Source: Methylocystis hirsuta
Lineage (GTDB): Bacteria > Pseudomonadota > Alphaproteobacteria > Rhizobiales > Beijerinckiaceae
Direction of reading: 5' to 3'
DNA: 64,000 nt
Assembly: GCF_003722355.1 (NCBI RefSeq)
Contig: NZ_QWDD01000001.1
Coordinates: 186,001 to 250,000, forward strand
The position numbers and the translations under genes are program-made. Shown here in pieces: positions 50,205 to 58,713 of the stretch (position 1 is the first letter of the stretch; every line of letters begins with the position of its first letter). Below the pieces are notes generated by a model. That model made no database searches. It was not told the origin of the DNA and worked only from the letters and a program-made list of their open reading frames with translations.

Positions 50205-50535
50205 TTGGTGGTTTCCTTCACTTGCCCGTTGGGCGTCTAGACTGCGCTTGCGCTCGACCCCTCCCGCCATGGAACAGCAACGGCGTCACATAACGCAATA
50301 AGCGGCCGGACGATGTCGTATGTGGCCGCCCATGTCAATTGCGCGTCACCGGCGCGACGTCTTGAGTCGCTTCGTCGTCAGGCAGCGCAGTTCACGAAAA
50401 GCTTATTGTTTCCACGGTCTTGATGAACACGAAGACGCGGTGCGACTGCTGACTTACGTTTGATCGGCGCAACGCGAAAAAGGGCGCGCGATCACGCGCG
50501 CGCCCTTACGTGTCGGGCTCAGACGGATGCGAGTC
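50205..50535. other. intergenic region between the two paralogous peptide genes
   Basis: 331 bp. It contains the upstream region of the 49968-50204 gene and, at 50477-50508, the terminator of the next paralogue. No additional gene is seen. Confidence 0.5.
50477..50508 (-). terminator. terminator of the second cysteine-rich peptide gene
   Basis: On the reverse strand, a GGGCGCGCGCG / CGCGCGCCC stem with a short loop around TGAT is followed by TTTTT (50481-50477). It lies about 30 bp after the gene ending at 50536, mirroring the layout at the paralogue. Confidence 0.75.
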
Positions 50536-50817
50536 TTAAAGGCCCTTCGAGTTCTCCGGGCAACCGCACTTGTCGTCGCACGCTTTCTTGGCGGACTTGA
50601 TCTTGCTCATGTCCGCCGTCCAGCCCTGCTGGTCCTTGAGATAGGCGTCCTCGCACTTGCTGGCGCAAACGGCCTGATCGTCGTCGGCATGCGTGTCGCA
50701 GCTGATGCGCGTCGCCTGGCTCGGTGCGCGCAGACCAACGCCGGCGTCGAAGGCGAACGACGGCGCGGTCGTCGCCAGGAACAGGGCGGCGACGGCCGTA
50801 AGGGCGTATTTATTCAT
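50536..50817 (-). CDS. small exported six-cysteine protein (paralogue B)
   Basis: 93 residues from ATG 50817 (GAGGAAATC upstream). The signal peptide Met-Asn-Lys-Tyr-Ala-Leu-Thr ... Pro-Ser-Phe-Ala closely matches paralogue A. The mature part has Ser-Cys-Asp-Thr-His, Val-Cys-Ala-Ser-Lys-Cys-Glu-Asp-Ala-Tyr-Leu, and Lys-Lys-Ala-Cys-Asp-Asp-Lys-Cys-Gly-Cys-Pro-Glu-Asn-Ser-Lys, with all six Cys at the same relative places. An extra segment of about 12 residues follows the signal peptide. The pair arose by local duplication. It is adjacent to, but not in an operon with, the metal-efflux genes. Function unknown. Confidence 0.8.
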   Translation of the reverse strand: MNKYALTAVAALFLATTAPSFAFDAGVGLRAPSQATRISCDTHADDDQAVCASKCEDAYLKDQQGWTADMSKIKSAKKACDDKCGCPENSKGL

Positions 50818-50969
50818 ATGTTGATTTCCTCTTCTTCGCGTCGTGAGTTTTTTGTTTTTGTCGAGCGCTGCGTTGAAGACATTGCAACCGCAACGACTCG
50901 AATTCAACGCAAAGCGCGGGCAACGCTGTCGGAGGACTTCGACTGAGTCAATGGTTTTTTTTGCGAGAT

Positions 50970-53681
50970 CTAAGGGACGAGTTGTCGCAACACGTAAGGA
51001 AGGATACCGCCGTTCTTGAAGTATTCCAACTCGTCGAGCGTATCGATGCGCGCGAGCAGCGGCGCTGTCTTGGTGGACCCATCCGAGAATGAGATCGAAG
51101 CGACCAGAGTCTTGCGTGGCGCAAGTCCCTCGCGCAAGCCATGGATGGTTACGGTCTCATCGCCTTTGAGCCCGAGCGTGTCCCAACCTGTCCCCTCCGC
51201 AAAAGTGAGCGGCACGACGCCCATGCCGACGAGATTGGAGCGGTGGATGCGCTCGAAACTCTTGGCGATCACGGCGCGCACGCCGAGAAGCGCCGCGCCC
51301 TTCGCCGCCCAGTCGCGTGACGAGCCATTGCCATATTCGGCGCCGGCCAAGACGACCAGCGGCGCGCCCTCCTCTCGGTAACGCATGGCGGCGTCGTAGA
51401 TCGACATGATGTCGCCGCCCGGAAAATGCTTGGTCAATCCGCCTTCCGGCGTGAGGCCTTTCGCATCCCGCATGATGTGATTCTTGATGCGGATATTGGC
51501 GAAGGTCCCGCGCATCATCACTTCATGATTGCCGCGACGCGTGCCGTATTGATTGAAATCGGCCGGCGCGACGCCATGCTCCATCAGCCATTTGCCGGCA
51601 GGCGAAGCCGCCTTGATCGAGCCGGCGGGCGAGATATGATCGGTGGTGATCTTGTCGCCAAAGAGCGCGAGGATGCGCGCGCCGACGATATCTTCCACAG
51701 GCTTGGGCTCGCGCTGCAGACCAACGAAATAGGGCGGGTCGCGCACATAGGTGGACTGATCATCCCACGCGTACGTCTCGCTGCTTGGCGCTTCGACTGC
51801 GCGCCAATGCGCGTCGCCCGAAAAGACGTTTGCGTAGGTCTCGCGAAACAGATTGCGCGTCACCTGATCGCGGACGAAGGTCGCGATTTCCGCATTCGAC
51901 GGCCAGATATCGCGCAGATAAACCGGCGCCCCGGCGCTGTCGTGTCCAAGAGGCTCCTTCGTCAGATCGATCGCCATCGTGCCCGCGAGCGCATAGGCGA
52001 CGACGAGCGGCGGCGAAGCGAGGTAATTCGCCTGCACGTCGGGATTGACCCGGCCTTCGAAATTGCGATTTCCCGACAGCACCGAGGCCGCGACGAGGTC
52101 ATGCTCATTGATGGTCTTCGAGATCGCCGGCGGCAGCGGCCCGGAGTTGCCGATGCAGGTCGTGCAGCCGAATCCGACAAGATTGAAGCCGAGATCGTCG
52201 AGATATTTCTGCAATCCGGACTTCGCGAGATATTGCGCGACGACCTGACTGCCCGGGGCGAGCGAGGTCTTCACCCAGGGTTTCGCCTTCAGTCCGCGCG
52301 CGGCGGCGTTGCGCGCCAGCAATCCCGCGCCGATGAGCACGCTGGGGTTGGATGTGTTGGTGCAGGAGGTTATGGCGGCGATGACGACGTCGCCATGGCC
52401 GAGATCGAAATTTTCGCCTTCGACGCCATAGCGCTGCCCGAGTCCGTCTTCCTTCTTATATTCGCTCGCGAGCGCGCCGAGAAACGCCGAGCCGACGTCG
52501 GAAAGAGCGGCCCGGCTCTCGGGACGCTTTGGGCCGGCGAGCGACGGCGTCACCTCCGCAAGATCGAGGCTCAGCGTATCGGTGAATTCAGGATCGGGAG
52601 CGCCGGACTCGCGCAGCATTCCCTGGTCGCGAGCATAGGCTTCGATCAGCGCGATACGGTCGTCGGCGCGCCCCGACATGCGCAAATAGGAAAGCGTCTC
52701 CTGATCGATGGGGAAGAAGCCGCAGGTCGCGCCATATTCCGGCGCCATATTGGCGATGGTCGCGCGATCGGCGAGGCTGAGATGATCAAGCCCTTCGCCA
52801 AAGAACTCCACGAATTTTCCGACCACGCCCTTTTTGCGCAGCATTTGCGTGACGGTCAGGACGACGTCCGTCGCCGTCACGCCTTCCTTCGGCGCGCCGG
52901 TGAGCTTGAAGCCGATCACTTCCGGCGCGAGCATCGACAAAGGTTGGCCGAGCATGGCGGCCTCGGCCTCAATGCCGCCGACGCCCCAGCCGAGAACGGC
53001 GAGGCCATTGATCATGGTCGTATGCGAATCGGTGCCGACCAGCGTGTCGGGATAGGCGAGTTCGACCGTCTTGCCGTCGATGCGCTCGGTGCGCGTCCAG
53101 ACGGTCTGCCCGAGATATTCCAGATTCACTTGGTGGCAGATGCCGGTGCCGGGAGGCACGACGCGGAAATTGTCGAAGGCCGACTGGCCCCATTTTAAAA
53201 ACCGGTAGCGCTCGCCATTGCGCTCATATTCGAGTTCGACGTTGCGCGCGAAGGCCTTCGGCGTGCCGAAACTGTCGACGATCACCGAATGGTCGATGAC
53301 AAGATCGACGGGAACGAGCGGGTTGATCTTCTGCGCGGTCCCGCCGAGCGCGACGACGGCGTCGCGCATCGCCGCAAGATCGACGACCGCCGGCACGCCG
53401 GTAAAGTCCTGCATCAGCACGCGCGCCGGCCGAAAGGCGATTTCGCGCTCCGTCTTGCCTTTCTCCTCGAGCCATTTCGCGAAGGTTTCGATCGACTCCC
53501 TGGTGACCGAACGGCCGTCCTCGTTGCGCAGCAAATTTTCCAGAACGACCTTGAGCGAATAGGGCAGGCGAGAGACGTCTCGAAGCCCGTTTTGCTCCGC
53601 CGCCCTCAAAGAGAAATATTGATAGGACCGGTTCCCGACGACGAGCGTCTGGCAGGCGTTGAAACTATTGAGAGAAGCCAT
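50970..53681 (-). CDS. acnA: aconitate hydratase A
   Basis: 903 residues, full length. Fe-S ligands are in Ile-Thr-Ser-Cys-Thr-Asn-Thr-Ser-Asn-Pro-Ser-Val and Gly-Phe-Gly-Cys-Thr-Thr-Cys-Ile-Gly-Asn-Ser-Gly. Substrate-binding blocks include Leu-Val-Gly-Thr-Asp-Ser-His-Thr-Thr-Met and Tyr-Gly-Asn-Gly-Ser-Ser-Arg-Asp-Trp-Ala-Ala-Lys-Gly. It interconverts citrate and isocitrate in the TCA cycle in the cytosol. It stands alone on the reverse strand. Confidence 0.97.
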   Translation of the reverse strand: MASLNSFNACQTLVVGNRSYQYFSLRAAEQNGLRDVSRLPYSLKVVLENLLRNEDGRSVTRESIETFAKWLEEKGKTEREIAFRPARVLMQDFTGVPAVVDLAAMRDAVVALGGTAQKINPLVPVDLVIDHSVIVDSFGTPKAFARNVELEYERNGERYRFLKWGQSAFDNFRVVPPGTGICHQVNLEYLGQTVWTRTERIDGKTVELAYPDTLVGTDSHTTMINGLAVLGWGVGGIEAEAAMLGQPLSMLAPEVIGFKLTGAPKEGVTATDVVLTVTQMLRKKGVVGKFVEFFGEGLDHLSLADRATIANMAPEYGATCGFFPIDQETLSYLRMSGRADDRIALIEAYARDQGMLRESGAPDPEFTDTLSLDLAEVTPSLAGPKRPESRAALSDVGSAFLGALASEYKKEDGLGQRYGVEGENFDLGHGDVVIAAITSCTNTSNPSVLIGAGLLARNAAARGLKAKPWVKTSLAPGSQVVAQYLAKSGLQKYLDDLGFNLVGFGCTTCIGNSGPLPPAISKTINEHDLVAASVLSGNRNFEGRVNPDVQANYLASPPLVVAYALAGTMAIDLTKEPLGHDSAGAPVYLRDIWPSNAEIATFVRDQVTRNLFRETYANVFSGDAHWRAVEAPSSETYAWDDQSTYVRDPPYFVGLQREPKPVEDIVGARILALFGDKITTDHISPAGSIKAASPAGKWLMEHGVAPADFNQYGTRRGNHEVMMRGTFANIRIKNHIMRDAKGLTPEGGLTKHFPGGDIMSIYDAAMRYREEGAPLVVLAGAEYGNGSSRDWAAKGAALLGVRAVIAKSFERIHRSNLVGMGVVPLTFAEGTGWDTLGLKGDETVTIHGLREGLAPRKTLVASISFSDGSTKTAPLLARIDTLDELEYFKNGGILPYVLRQLVP

Positions 53682-53773
53682 GGAAGGGTCCTTGCGGCGC
53701 GGGAAGGCGGAATCTTTCTAGAAAATTCCATGCCATGGGGGCAAATAGAAAAGACGCGAGGAAAATCGACCCT

Positions 53774-55210
53774 TCAGCTGCGTCGCTCGCCGCGCAGCGG
53801 CCGCTCCTCCATACGCGCGAGGAAAAGCAGGGATAGGCCCACGCAAACGGCAAGCGCCAGAAAAACGAGGCGAAAGCTCGAAAACAAAGCGGCGCCGTCG
53901 ACGTCCGTCTTCATCTCCTCAAGCAATTGCGCGCGGCCGCCGCCAATCGCCAGGGCGGCGAAAAGCGCGACGGCGGCCCCGGCTGCGAGCTGCCGAAAGA
54001 ATTGCATCGAGGCCGTCGCCGTCCCCAGATCGCGCGAATCGACCGCGTTCTGCACCGAAACGGTCGCGACAGGCAGCATCGCGCCGATCCCGAAGGTCGT
54101 GACGGTGAGGAGGGCGTTGAGCAAAAGCAGCGAGCGGCCCGAACCCATCATCGCAGCCGCGCCCAGCGCCGCGAGAGCGCCGGCGCCGAGCCCGAGGAGC
54201 GGAGCCGTCTTGTAATGCGTCAAACGCCCCATCAATCGTCCGGACACGGTGGCGCCGGCGACGGTGCCGACCATCAGGGGGATAAGCGTCAGCCCCGATT
54301 CGCTCGCATTCATCCCGCCGCAGATTTCGTAATAGATGGGCATCACGACCGAAAGTCCGACGAACCCGCCGAGCCCGAAGGAACTCGACAAGATGGCGTC
54401 GCGCACGATTCGAAGTCGGAGAATACGCAGCGGAATGAGCGGTTCCTTGGCGCGCGCCGTGCGCCAGGCGAAAAGCGCCCAGGCGAGAGCGGAGGCGGCA
54501 AGGATCCCGATGATCGGCGCCGACCGCCATGGATAGCGCACGCCGCCCCAGCCGAGCGCCAGCACGAGAAGGCCGGAGCCGGCGATCAGCAAAATCGCGC
54601 CCAGATAGTCGACGCGATGCGGATGGCGCCGCTCCGGCACCCGCTTCAACCTCGAATTGACGATCAGGAGCGCGGCGAGGCCCAGCGGCAGATTGATCCA
54701 GAAGATCAGCGACCAATGCCAATATTGCGCGAAAACCCCGCCGAGCGCCGGACCGGCGATGCTGGAGGTGATGAACACCGCAGCGAAATAGGACTGGTAT
54801 CGGCCGCGCTCGCGCGGCGAGACGAGATCGGCGACGATGGTCTGGCCGAGCGAAATCAGGCCGCCCCCGCCCAGTCCCTGTATCACCCTCGCCCCGGCGA
54901 GCGTCGCCATGCTCGGCGCCAAGGCGCAGGCGACCGATCCGATCACGAAAGTCGCGACGCCGACAAGAATCACACGCCGCCGTCCGTAGACATCGGCGAA
55001 TTTGCCGTAGAGCGGCGTCACCACCGTCGCCGCAATGAGATAGGCGGTCACGATCCAGGGCAGATCCTGCGGATCGCCGAGGTCCGCCGCGATGGTCGGC
55101 ATCGCCGTGACCACAATCGTCTGGTCGAGGGCCGAGAGCAGCATCGCGAGGCCGAGCCCGAACATGACTTGTCGCAGTTCGGCGGCGTTTGGCGGCGGGT
55201 TAGCGGACAT
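53774..55210 (-). CDS. DHA2-type MFS drug exporter (EmrB/QacA subfamily)
   Basis: 478 residues, with about 14 hydrophobic segments. Signature motifs: Leu-Asp-Gln-Thr-Ile-Val-Val-Thr-Ala-Met-Pro-Thr-Ile (TM1, motif D1), Gly-Lys-Phe-Ala-Asp-Val-Tyr-Gly-Arg-Arg (motif A), Ala-Arg-Val-Ile-Gln-Gly-Leu-Gly-Gly-Gly (motif B) and Gly-Pro-Ala-Leu-Gly-Gly (motif C). It pumps small toxic compounds out by proton antiport. No adaptor gene (EmrA) is next to it. Confidence 0.9.
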   Translation of the reverse strand: MSANPPPNAAELRQVMFGLGLAMLLSALDQTIVVTAMPTIAADLGDPQDLPWIVTAYLIAATVVTPLYGKFADVYGRRRVILVGVATFVIGSVACALAPSMATLAGARVIQGLGGGGLISLGQTIVADLVSPRERGRYQSYFAAVFITSSIAGPALGGVFAQYWHWSLIFWINLPLGLAALLIVNSRLKRVPERRHPHRVDYLGAILLIAGSGLLVLALGWGGVRYPWRSAPIIGILAASALAWALFAWRTARAKEPLIPLRILRLRIVRDAILSSSFGLGGFVGLSVVMPIYYEICGGMNASESGLTLIPLMVGTVAGATVSGRLMGRLTHYKTAPLLGLGAGALAALGAAAMMGSGRSLLLLNALLTVTTFGIGAMLPVATVSVQNAVDSRDLGTATASMQFFRQLAAGAAVALFAALAIGGGRAQLLEEMKTDVDGAALFSSFRLVFLALAVCVGLSLLFLARMEERPLRGERRS

Positions 55211-55281
55211 GGCCTCGGGGGAACAGCACGGGGAGCCCTAACTACAGTGTTGCGGCGCCGAACGAAACCCTCACGCCGGCC

Positions 55282-56856
55282 TTAAAGGGCTTCGCGGATC
55301 ACCCGCAGCAGCGCCGCCGGCTCTTCGAGCCCCCGCAGCAGCGGGTCGTCGGCGCTTCGCGGTCTTTCGCGCGCGAGGGCCCGCAACGCTTGTTCAGAGG
55401 CGACGACGCGCGGCGCCAGCCGGCGCCGTTTTGCGATGGCGAGCCGCTCGGCCTCGAGCGCGCGCAGCAGACGCGCCTCGGCCACCGTCAGCGGCGGCTC
55501 CTCCTGCCGCCTCGGCGCGTCGATCGGCGCAGGCGCGAACTCAGGAAGATCGGCATCCCCCTCCGAAATATCGGCGCGCGCGGCGAAGCCGCTTGCGAGC
55601 GCGGCGCGCCAGCCGAGCGCGAATGATGACAGGCGGCGAGGCCACGCCATCGGTCCGCCGCGGCAATGATCGCATCTGCCGCAGGACCCGCTTTCTTCGC
55701 CGAATTCGGCGAGGAGGCGCTGAAAACGGCAGCCCGGCGCGGCCGCGAGCCGCGCCATCGCCTGGCGCCTGGCGTAGTCGCCGGCGGCCGCGTCAGTGTC
55801 TTGCGCCGCGTCCGGAATGCGCCAGCGCAGCGCCAGCTCTGCGGGCGAGAACAGCGTCAGCGCGCGGGCTGGCGCGCCGTCGCGGCCGGCCCGGCCGATC
55901 TCCTGATAATAGCCCTCGACCGAGGTCGGCAGATCGGCGTGAATGATAAAGCGCACGTCGGGCTTGTCGACGCCCATGCCGAAGGCGATGGTCGCCACCA
56001 TCACCGCGCCCTTGCGGGAAAAGAAAGCGTCCTGGCTCTCCGAGCGCGTGTGGGCGTCGAGCCCCGCGTGATAGGGCAGCGCATCGAAGCCGAGCCGCGA
56101 GAGCTCGCGCGCCAGCGCGTCAGTCTTGTTGCGCGAGTTGCAATAAATGATGCCGCTTTCCTTGGCGCGGCCTTTGCGCGCGAACTCGACGATCTGCCGC
56201 GGACCGGCGCGCTTCTGCGCGAAATCGAGCGCGAGATTGGGCCGCGCGAAGGAGCGCTGGAAGATCTGCGGGGGCCGCGAAAACAGCGTGCGGGCGATGT
56301 CGTCGCGGGTGCGCGGACCGGCCGTCGCGGTGACGGCGAGCACCGGCGGCGCGCCGAGCTTTCGCGCGATGTCGCCGAGCGCGCGATAGTCGGGGCGGAA
56401 CTCGTGACCCCAATGCGAGACGCAATGCGCCTCATCGACCGCGAAAAGCTTGATGCGAATGCTGCGCAATAAATTCTGCGTTCCGTCCTGGGCGAGACGT
56501 TCGGGGGCGGCGTAAAGCAGCTTTGCCCGGCCCGACGCGACGGCGTCGATCGCGGCCGCCGCTTCGTCGTCCTCCTGCATGGAGTGGAGCGCGACGGCGC
56601 CAATCCCAGAGCCGGCGAGGGTTCGAAGCTGGTCGCGCATCAGAGCGATCAGCGGCGAGCAGACGAGAACGAGTCCGCCCCCCGGGGCGGCGGCTGGCAG
56701 CTGATAGAGGAGCGATTTGCCGGAGCCCGTCGGCATGATGGCGATGGCGTCGCGGCCGTCGAGCACGGCCTCGACGACCTCCGCCTGCCCCGGCAGAAAG
56801 TCCGCGAAACCGAAATTGCTGCGCAGCAATTCTTGCGCGGAAAGGTCGGCGGTCAT
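55282..56856 (-). CDS. recQ: RecQ-family ATP-dependent DNA helicase
   Basis: 524 residues from ATG 56856, which overlaps the stop of the upstream small gene; a 14-codon extension is unlikely. Motifs: [111 protein letters not shown] and Gln-Glu-Ile-Gly-Arg-Ala-Gly-Arg-Asp-Gly. A Cys-Gly-Arg-Cys-Asp-His-Cys zinc site follows. The C-terminus is short and Arg/Ala-rich, with no clear HRDC domain, so it is a trimmed form relative to E. coli RecQ (about 610 residues). Confidence 0.92.
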   Translation of the reverse strand: MTADLSAQELLRSNFGFADFLPGQAEVVEAVLDGRDAIAIMPTGSGKSLLYQLPAAAPGGGLVLVCSPLIALMRDQLRTLAGSGIGAVALHSMQEDDEAAAAIDAVASGRAKLLYAAPERLAQDGTQNLLRSIRIKLFAVDEAHCVSHWGHEFRPDYRALGDIARKLGAPPVLAVTATAGPRTRDDIARTLFSRPPQIFQRSFARPNLALDFAQKRAGPRQIVEFARKGRAKESGIIYCNSRNKTDALARELSRLGFDALPYHAGLDAHTRSESQDAFFSRKGAVMVATIAFGMGVDKPDVRFIIHADLPTSVEGYYQEIGRAGRDGAPARALTLFSPAELALRWRIPDAAQDTDAAAGDYARRQAMARLAAAPGCRFQRLLAEFGEESGSCGRCDHCRGGPMAWPRRLSSFALGWRAALASGFAARADISEGDADLPEFAPAPIDAPRRQEEPPLTVAEARLLRALEAERLAIAKRRRLAPRVVASEQALRALARERPRSADDPLLRGLEEPAALLRVIREAL

Positions 56857-57149
56857 GACGCCGCTTTCGACAGCAGCGCTTCGGCGATCTCGCGCCATTC
56901 TTGATCGAGCGGGCCCTTATGCGGTTCACGCTCCGCGCGGCGATACCAATAGCCGGCGTTCGAAAGATCGCCTTCCTTGCGATGGAGGTAGGCGTGAACC
57001 CACATGCTCTGCGGATCGGCTTTGTCGTCGACGCATTTATGCGCCGCATTCCAGTCGCCCTTGGCGTCGAACCAGAGCGCCCGCAGGGGAGGCGAAGGGT
57101 CCGGCGGCTCGGATGCGGAAAGCGATTCTAGAAAAGCGTCGAGGATCAT
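56853..57149 (-). CDS. small conserved protein coupled to recQ
   Basis: 98 residues from ATG 57149; TTG 57173 is an alternative with 8 more residues. The core, Leu-Arg-Ala-Leu-Trp-Phe-Asp-Ala-Lys-Gly-Asp-Trp-Asn-Ala-Ala-His, Trp-Val-His-Ala-Tyr-Leu-His-Arg-Lys-Glu-Gly-Asp and Ala-Gly-Tyr-Trp-Tyr-Arg-Arg-Ala, belongs to a widespread unnamed family I know only as hypothetical. Its stop overlaps the recQ ATG (ATGA), so the two are co-translated. The short helical repeats could be TPR-like. Function unknown. Confidence 0.8.
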   Translation of the reverse strand: MILDAFLESLSASEPPDPSPPLRALWFDAKGDWNAAHKCVDDKADPQSMWVHAYLHRKEGDLSNAGYWYRRAEREPHKGPLDQEWREIAEALLSKAAS

Positions 57150-57197
57150 GGCCTCCAGCCTTAAATATCTCAAAGAGCGTCATGTTAGCCGCAAATT

Positions 57198-57219
57198 CTT
57201 GCTATCTGATAATAGCAAG
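57198..57219 (-). terminator. weak hairpin terminator after the candidate toxin gene
   Basis: CTTGCTAT (57219-57212 on the reverse strand) and ATAGCAAG (57205-57198) form a perfect 8-bp stem with a 6-nt loop, followed by AATTT. It sits 12 bp after the stop at 57231. Confidence 0.45.
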
Positions 57220-57230
57220 CACATTTTTCA

Positions 57231-57710
57231 TTACGAACCGTGGTCGTATAAATTCAGCTTTGAATCGATAAAGAGCACATAGAATTTATCGCCGTCTTTA
57301 ATTCCTGCAATTCGCCCAGAAGTTTTGCTTCCTACCCTTCCACCGCCGCCGAAGCGGAATACGAAGACGGCTTCCTTTTTAGAAAATGGCACAGGAATTT
57401 TTGCTGAGCTACTAAGTGATTTAACTGGTATAGTTTCGTAGCCGCGACCGTTGCTCGGGGACCCCTCAATAACAGTCCACTCCAGATCGCTTAACATTCT
57501 CAATGTATCTGAATATGATTTGAATTGCTCGATAGTGCATTTTTTGGCGCAAAAATCCTTAGTGCAGATATGTCTGAATGAAAATAAAGGCCTTTCTCCC
57601 TTGTTACTAACAATAGGCTGGACGACTTGAGGCCCCGCATCAGAAGATGGAGGCCTTATAGATTGCGAGAACCTGATATTTTGCTTGTTTTTATTTTTGC
57701 TTTTTGACAT
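57231..57710 (-). CDS. candidate toxin partner of a Panacea-type antitoxin
   Basis: 159 residues from ATG 57710 (Met-Ser-Lys-Ser-Lys-Asn-Lys-Asn-Lys-Gln); it overlaps the end of the antitoxin gene by 20 bp. A Lys-rich start is followed by Leu-Phe-Ser-Phe-Arg-His-Ile-Cys, Asp-Thr-Leu-Arg-Met-Leu-Ser-Asp-Leu-Glu-Trp-Thr-Val-Ile, Gly-Tyr-Glu-Thr-Ile-Pro and Phe-Val-Phe-Arg-Phe-Gly-Gly-Gly-Gly-Arg, ending Phe-Ile-Asp-Ser-Lys-Leu-Asn-Leu-Tyr-Asp-His-Gly. I recognise this layout as an unnamed family with a FxxxDxxFxLYDHG end. Codon use is AT-rich, unlike its neighbours. The toxin role is inferred from the operon partner. Confidence 0.65.
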   Translation of the reverse strand: MSKSKNKNKQNIRFSQSIRPPSSDAGPQVVQPIVSNKGERPLFSFRHICTKDFCAKKCTIEQFKSYSDTLRMLSDLEWTVIEGSPSNGRGYETIPVKSLSSSAKIPVPFSKKEAVFVFRFGGGGRVGSKTSGRIAGIKDGDKFYVLFIDSKLNLYDHGS

Positions 57711-58143
57711 ATTTTTTAAAATACTTATGCAAATCATCCAGGGGAATTTCAATGTCCATAACATTAGGGACGAAATTATTAAGCCAAGGCGGCTCGCGAT
57801 GGGTCATATCGCGTAACGTCCAAGCGGAGTACCTGCCAAAAACCCTGTAAATGTCGTCCAAGAAGGCTTTTGATTCAGCAGGTAAGTTAGGAGACGTGCC
57901 CCCTGGTAGAGCATTAGCTCCGAAACTGGAGAAGTGATTGTACACTTCCTTTACAACGGGACCGTGCTTCCAAGCGTATATCTTCTCCCTAAATAAGGGA
58001 GAACCCACGCCGTTCATTCCGACAGCGTAACCTTGTGCGTAGTATAAAAGCTTCTGAATTTTCAGATTCGAAACAAGCTCCCCCGACTCCTCGTCGGGAA
58101 GTGAAAGAAAGTATTTCGCAACTGTTAATGCGCTGTGCGCCAT
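57691..58143 (-). CDS. Panacea/SocA-domain (DUF4065) antitoxin
   Basis: 150 residues from ATG 58143, preceded by TTGGAG with 5 nt spacing. The domain is complete: Ala-Leu-Thr-Val-Ala-Lys-Tyr-Phe-Leu-Ser-Leu, Leu-Lys-Ile-Gln-Lys-Leu-Leu-Tyr-Tyr-Ala-Gln-Gly, Ile-Tyr-Ala-Trp-Lys-His-Gly-Pro-Val-Val and Leu-Asp-Asp-Ile-Tyr-Arg-Val-Phe-Gly-Arg-Tyr-Ser-Ala. SocA promotes SocB degradation in Caulobacter; Panacea-domain proteins elsewhere neutralise diverse toxins. The overlap with the toxin gene fits an antitoxin-first operon. The ATG also overlaps the TAA of a decayed upstream gene. Confidence 0.88.
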   Translation of the reverse strand: MAHSALTVAKYFLSLPDEESGELVSNLKIQKLLYYAQGYAVGMNGVGSPLFREKIYAWKHGPVVKEVYNHFSSFGANALPGGTSPNLPAESKAFLDDIYRVFGRYSAWTLRDMTHREPPWLNNFVPNVMDIEIPLDDLHKYFKKYVKKQK

Positions 58144-58281
58144 TATCTCCAACGCTCGGCAGCCGCTTTTTTAGCGATTGCGGAGCGCTCCTCCTTGGTA
58201 AGTTTCGCGGCGCGCGCGGCGGCGCCGGCTTGCCCAGATTTGATCAGCTGGCCTTTTCTGGCCTTGCGGACCTTTTGGCAT
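58143..58281 (-). pseudogene. decayed small leader gene of the Panacea operon
   Basis: A good start (ATG 58281, TAGGAG 7 nt upstream) begins Met-Pro-Lys-Gly-Pro-Gln-Gly-Gln-Lys-Arg-Pro-Ala-Asp. This is the N-terminus of a small protein family that usually ends in ARAAxLTxEERxEIAKKAAxxRW. That exact ending (Ala-Ala-Lys-Leu-Thr-Lys-Glu-Glu-Arg-Ser-Ala-Ile-Ala-Lys-Lys-Ala-Ala-Ala-Glu-Arg) is present just before 58143 but in another frame. The gene has therefore lost its middle and/or suffered a frameshift. The initiation signals are intact, so a short peptide of about 36 residues may still be made. Confidence 0.5.
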
Positions 58282-58311
58282 AGTAGGCTCCTAGCCTTGC
58301 GCTGGGGACAG

Positions 58312-58340
58312 ATTATAATGCACGGGTTGACTCTTGTCGA
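58312..58340 (-). promoter_or_regulatory. sigma70-like promoter of the Panacea island
   Basis: On the reverse strand, TCGACA (58340-58335), a 17-nt spacer and a perfect TATAAT (58317-58312) point toward the island. The -10 ends 30 bp before ATG 58281, which leaves a leader of about 25 nt. About 36 bp further upstream is the palindrome GGTAAC-G-GTTACC (58376-58388), a possible operator. Confidence 0.65.
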
Positions 58341-58375
58341 AATCTGTGGCACCGCTACCGCGTTTTCCCCGGCGC

Positions 58376-58388
58376 GGTAACGGTTACC
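58376..58388. promoter_or_regulatory. perfect palindrome, possible operator
   Basis: GGTAAC and GTTACC flank one central G. It lies just upstream of the -35 of the reverse-strand promoter. An operator role is speculation based on position and symmetry. The surrounding 58390-58713 stretch, up to ffh, holds no gene I can support. Confidence 0.35.
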
Positions 58389-58713
58389 AGCGGCGGTGGC
58401 GCTAAAAATATTTGCGGAAACGAGGCGTATATAATCCGTTTCCGGACCATTCAGCGATCGTCCTTGCCTCCCCTTATAAACTCGGGAGCCTGACCGGGAT
58501 GGCAAGCTGAGCTTCCCAAACATTCAAACTGATGCCCTACCCATATTCGCACGACGTTGACTCCCGCGCGCGCCGCGCATAAAAACTCGGCACATCTCGA
58601 AAGAGAACCCTAACACGCCGAGCCGCCCGAGAGGCGGCAGGCCAACGCCCGGCAGCGCGATGCGCCCCCGGGCGCGTTTTGCTTTGGAGCCTTCGCGCTC
58701 GCGGGAGAACAGC

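Noticed and set aside
58282..58713. 4.5S RNA (ffs) upstream of ffh
   Set aside because: The conserved SRP RNA core (GGTCAGGTCCGGAAGGAAGCAGCC-like) is not present; the stretch holds only the Panacea promoter region and short palindromes.
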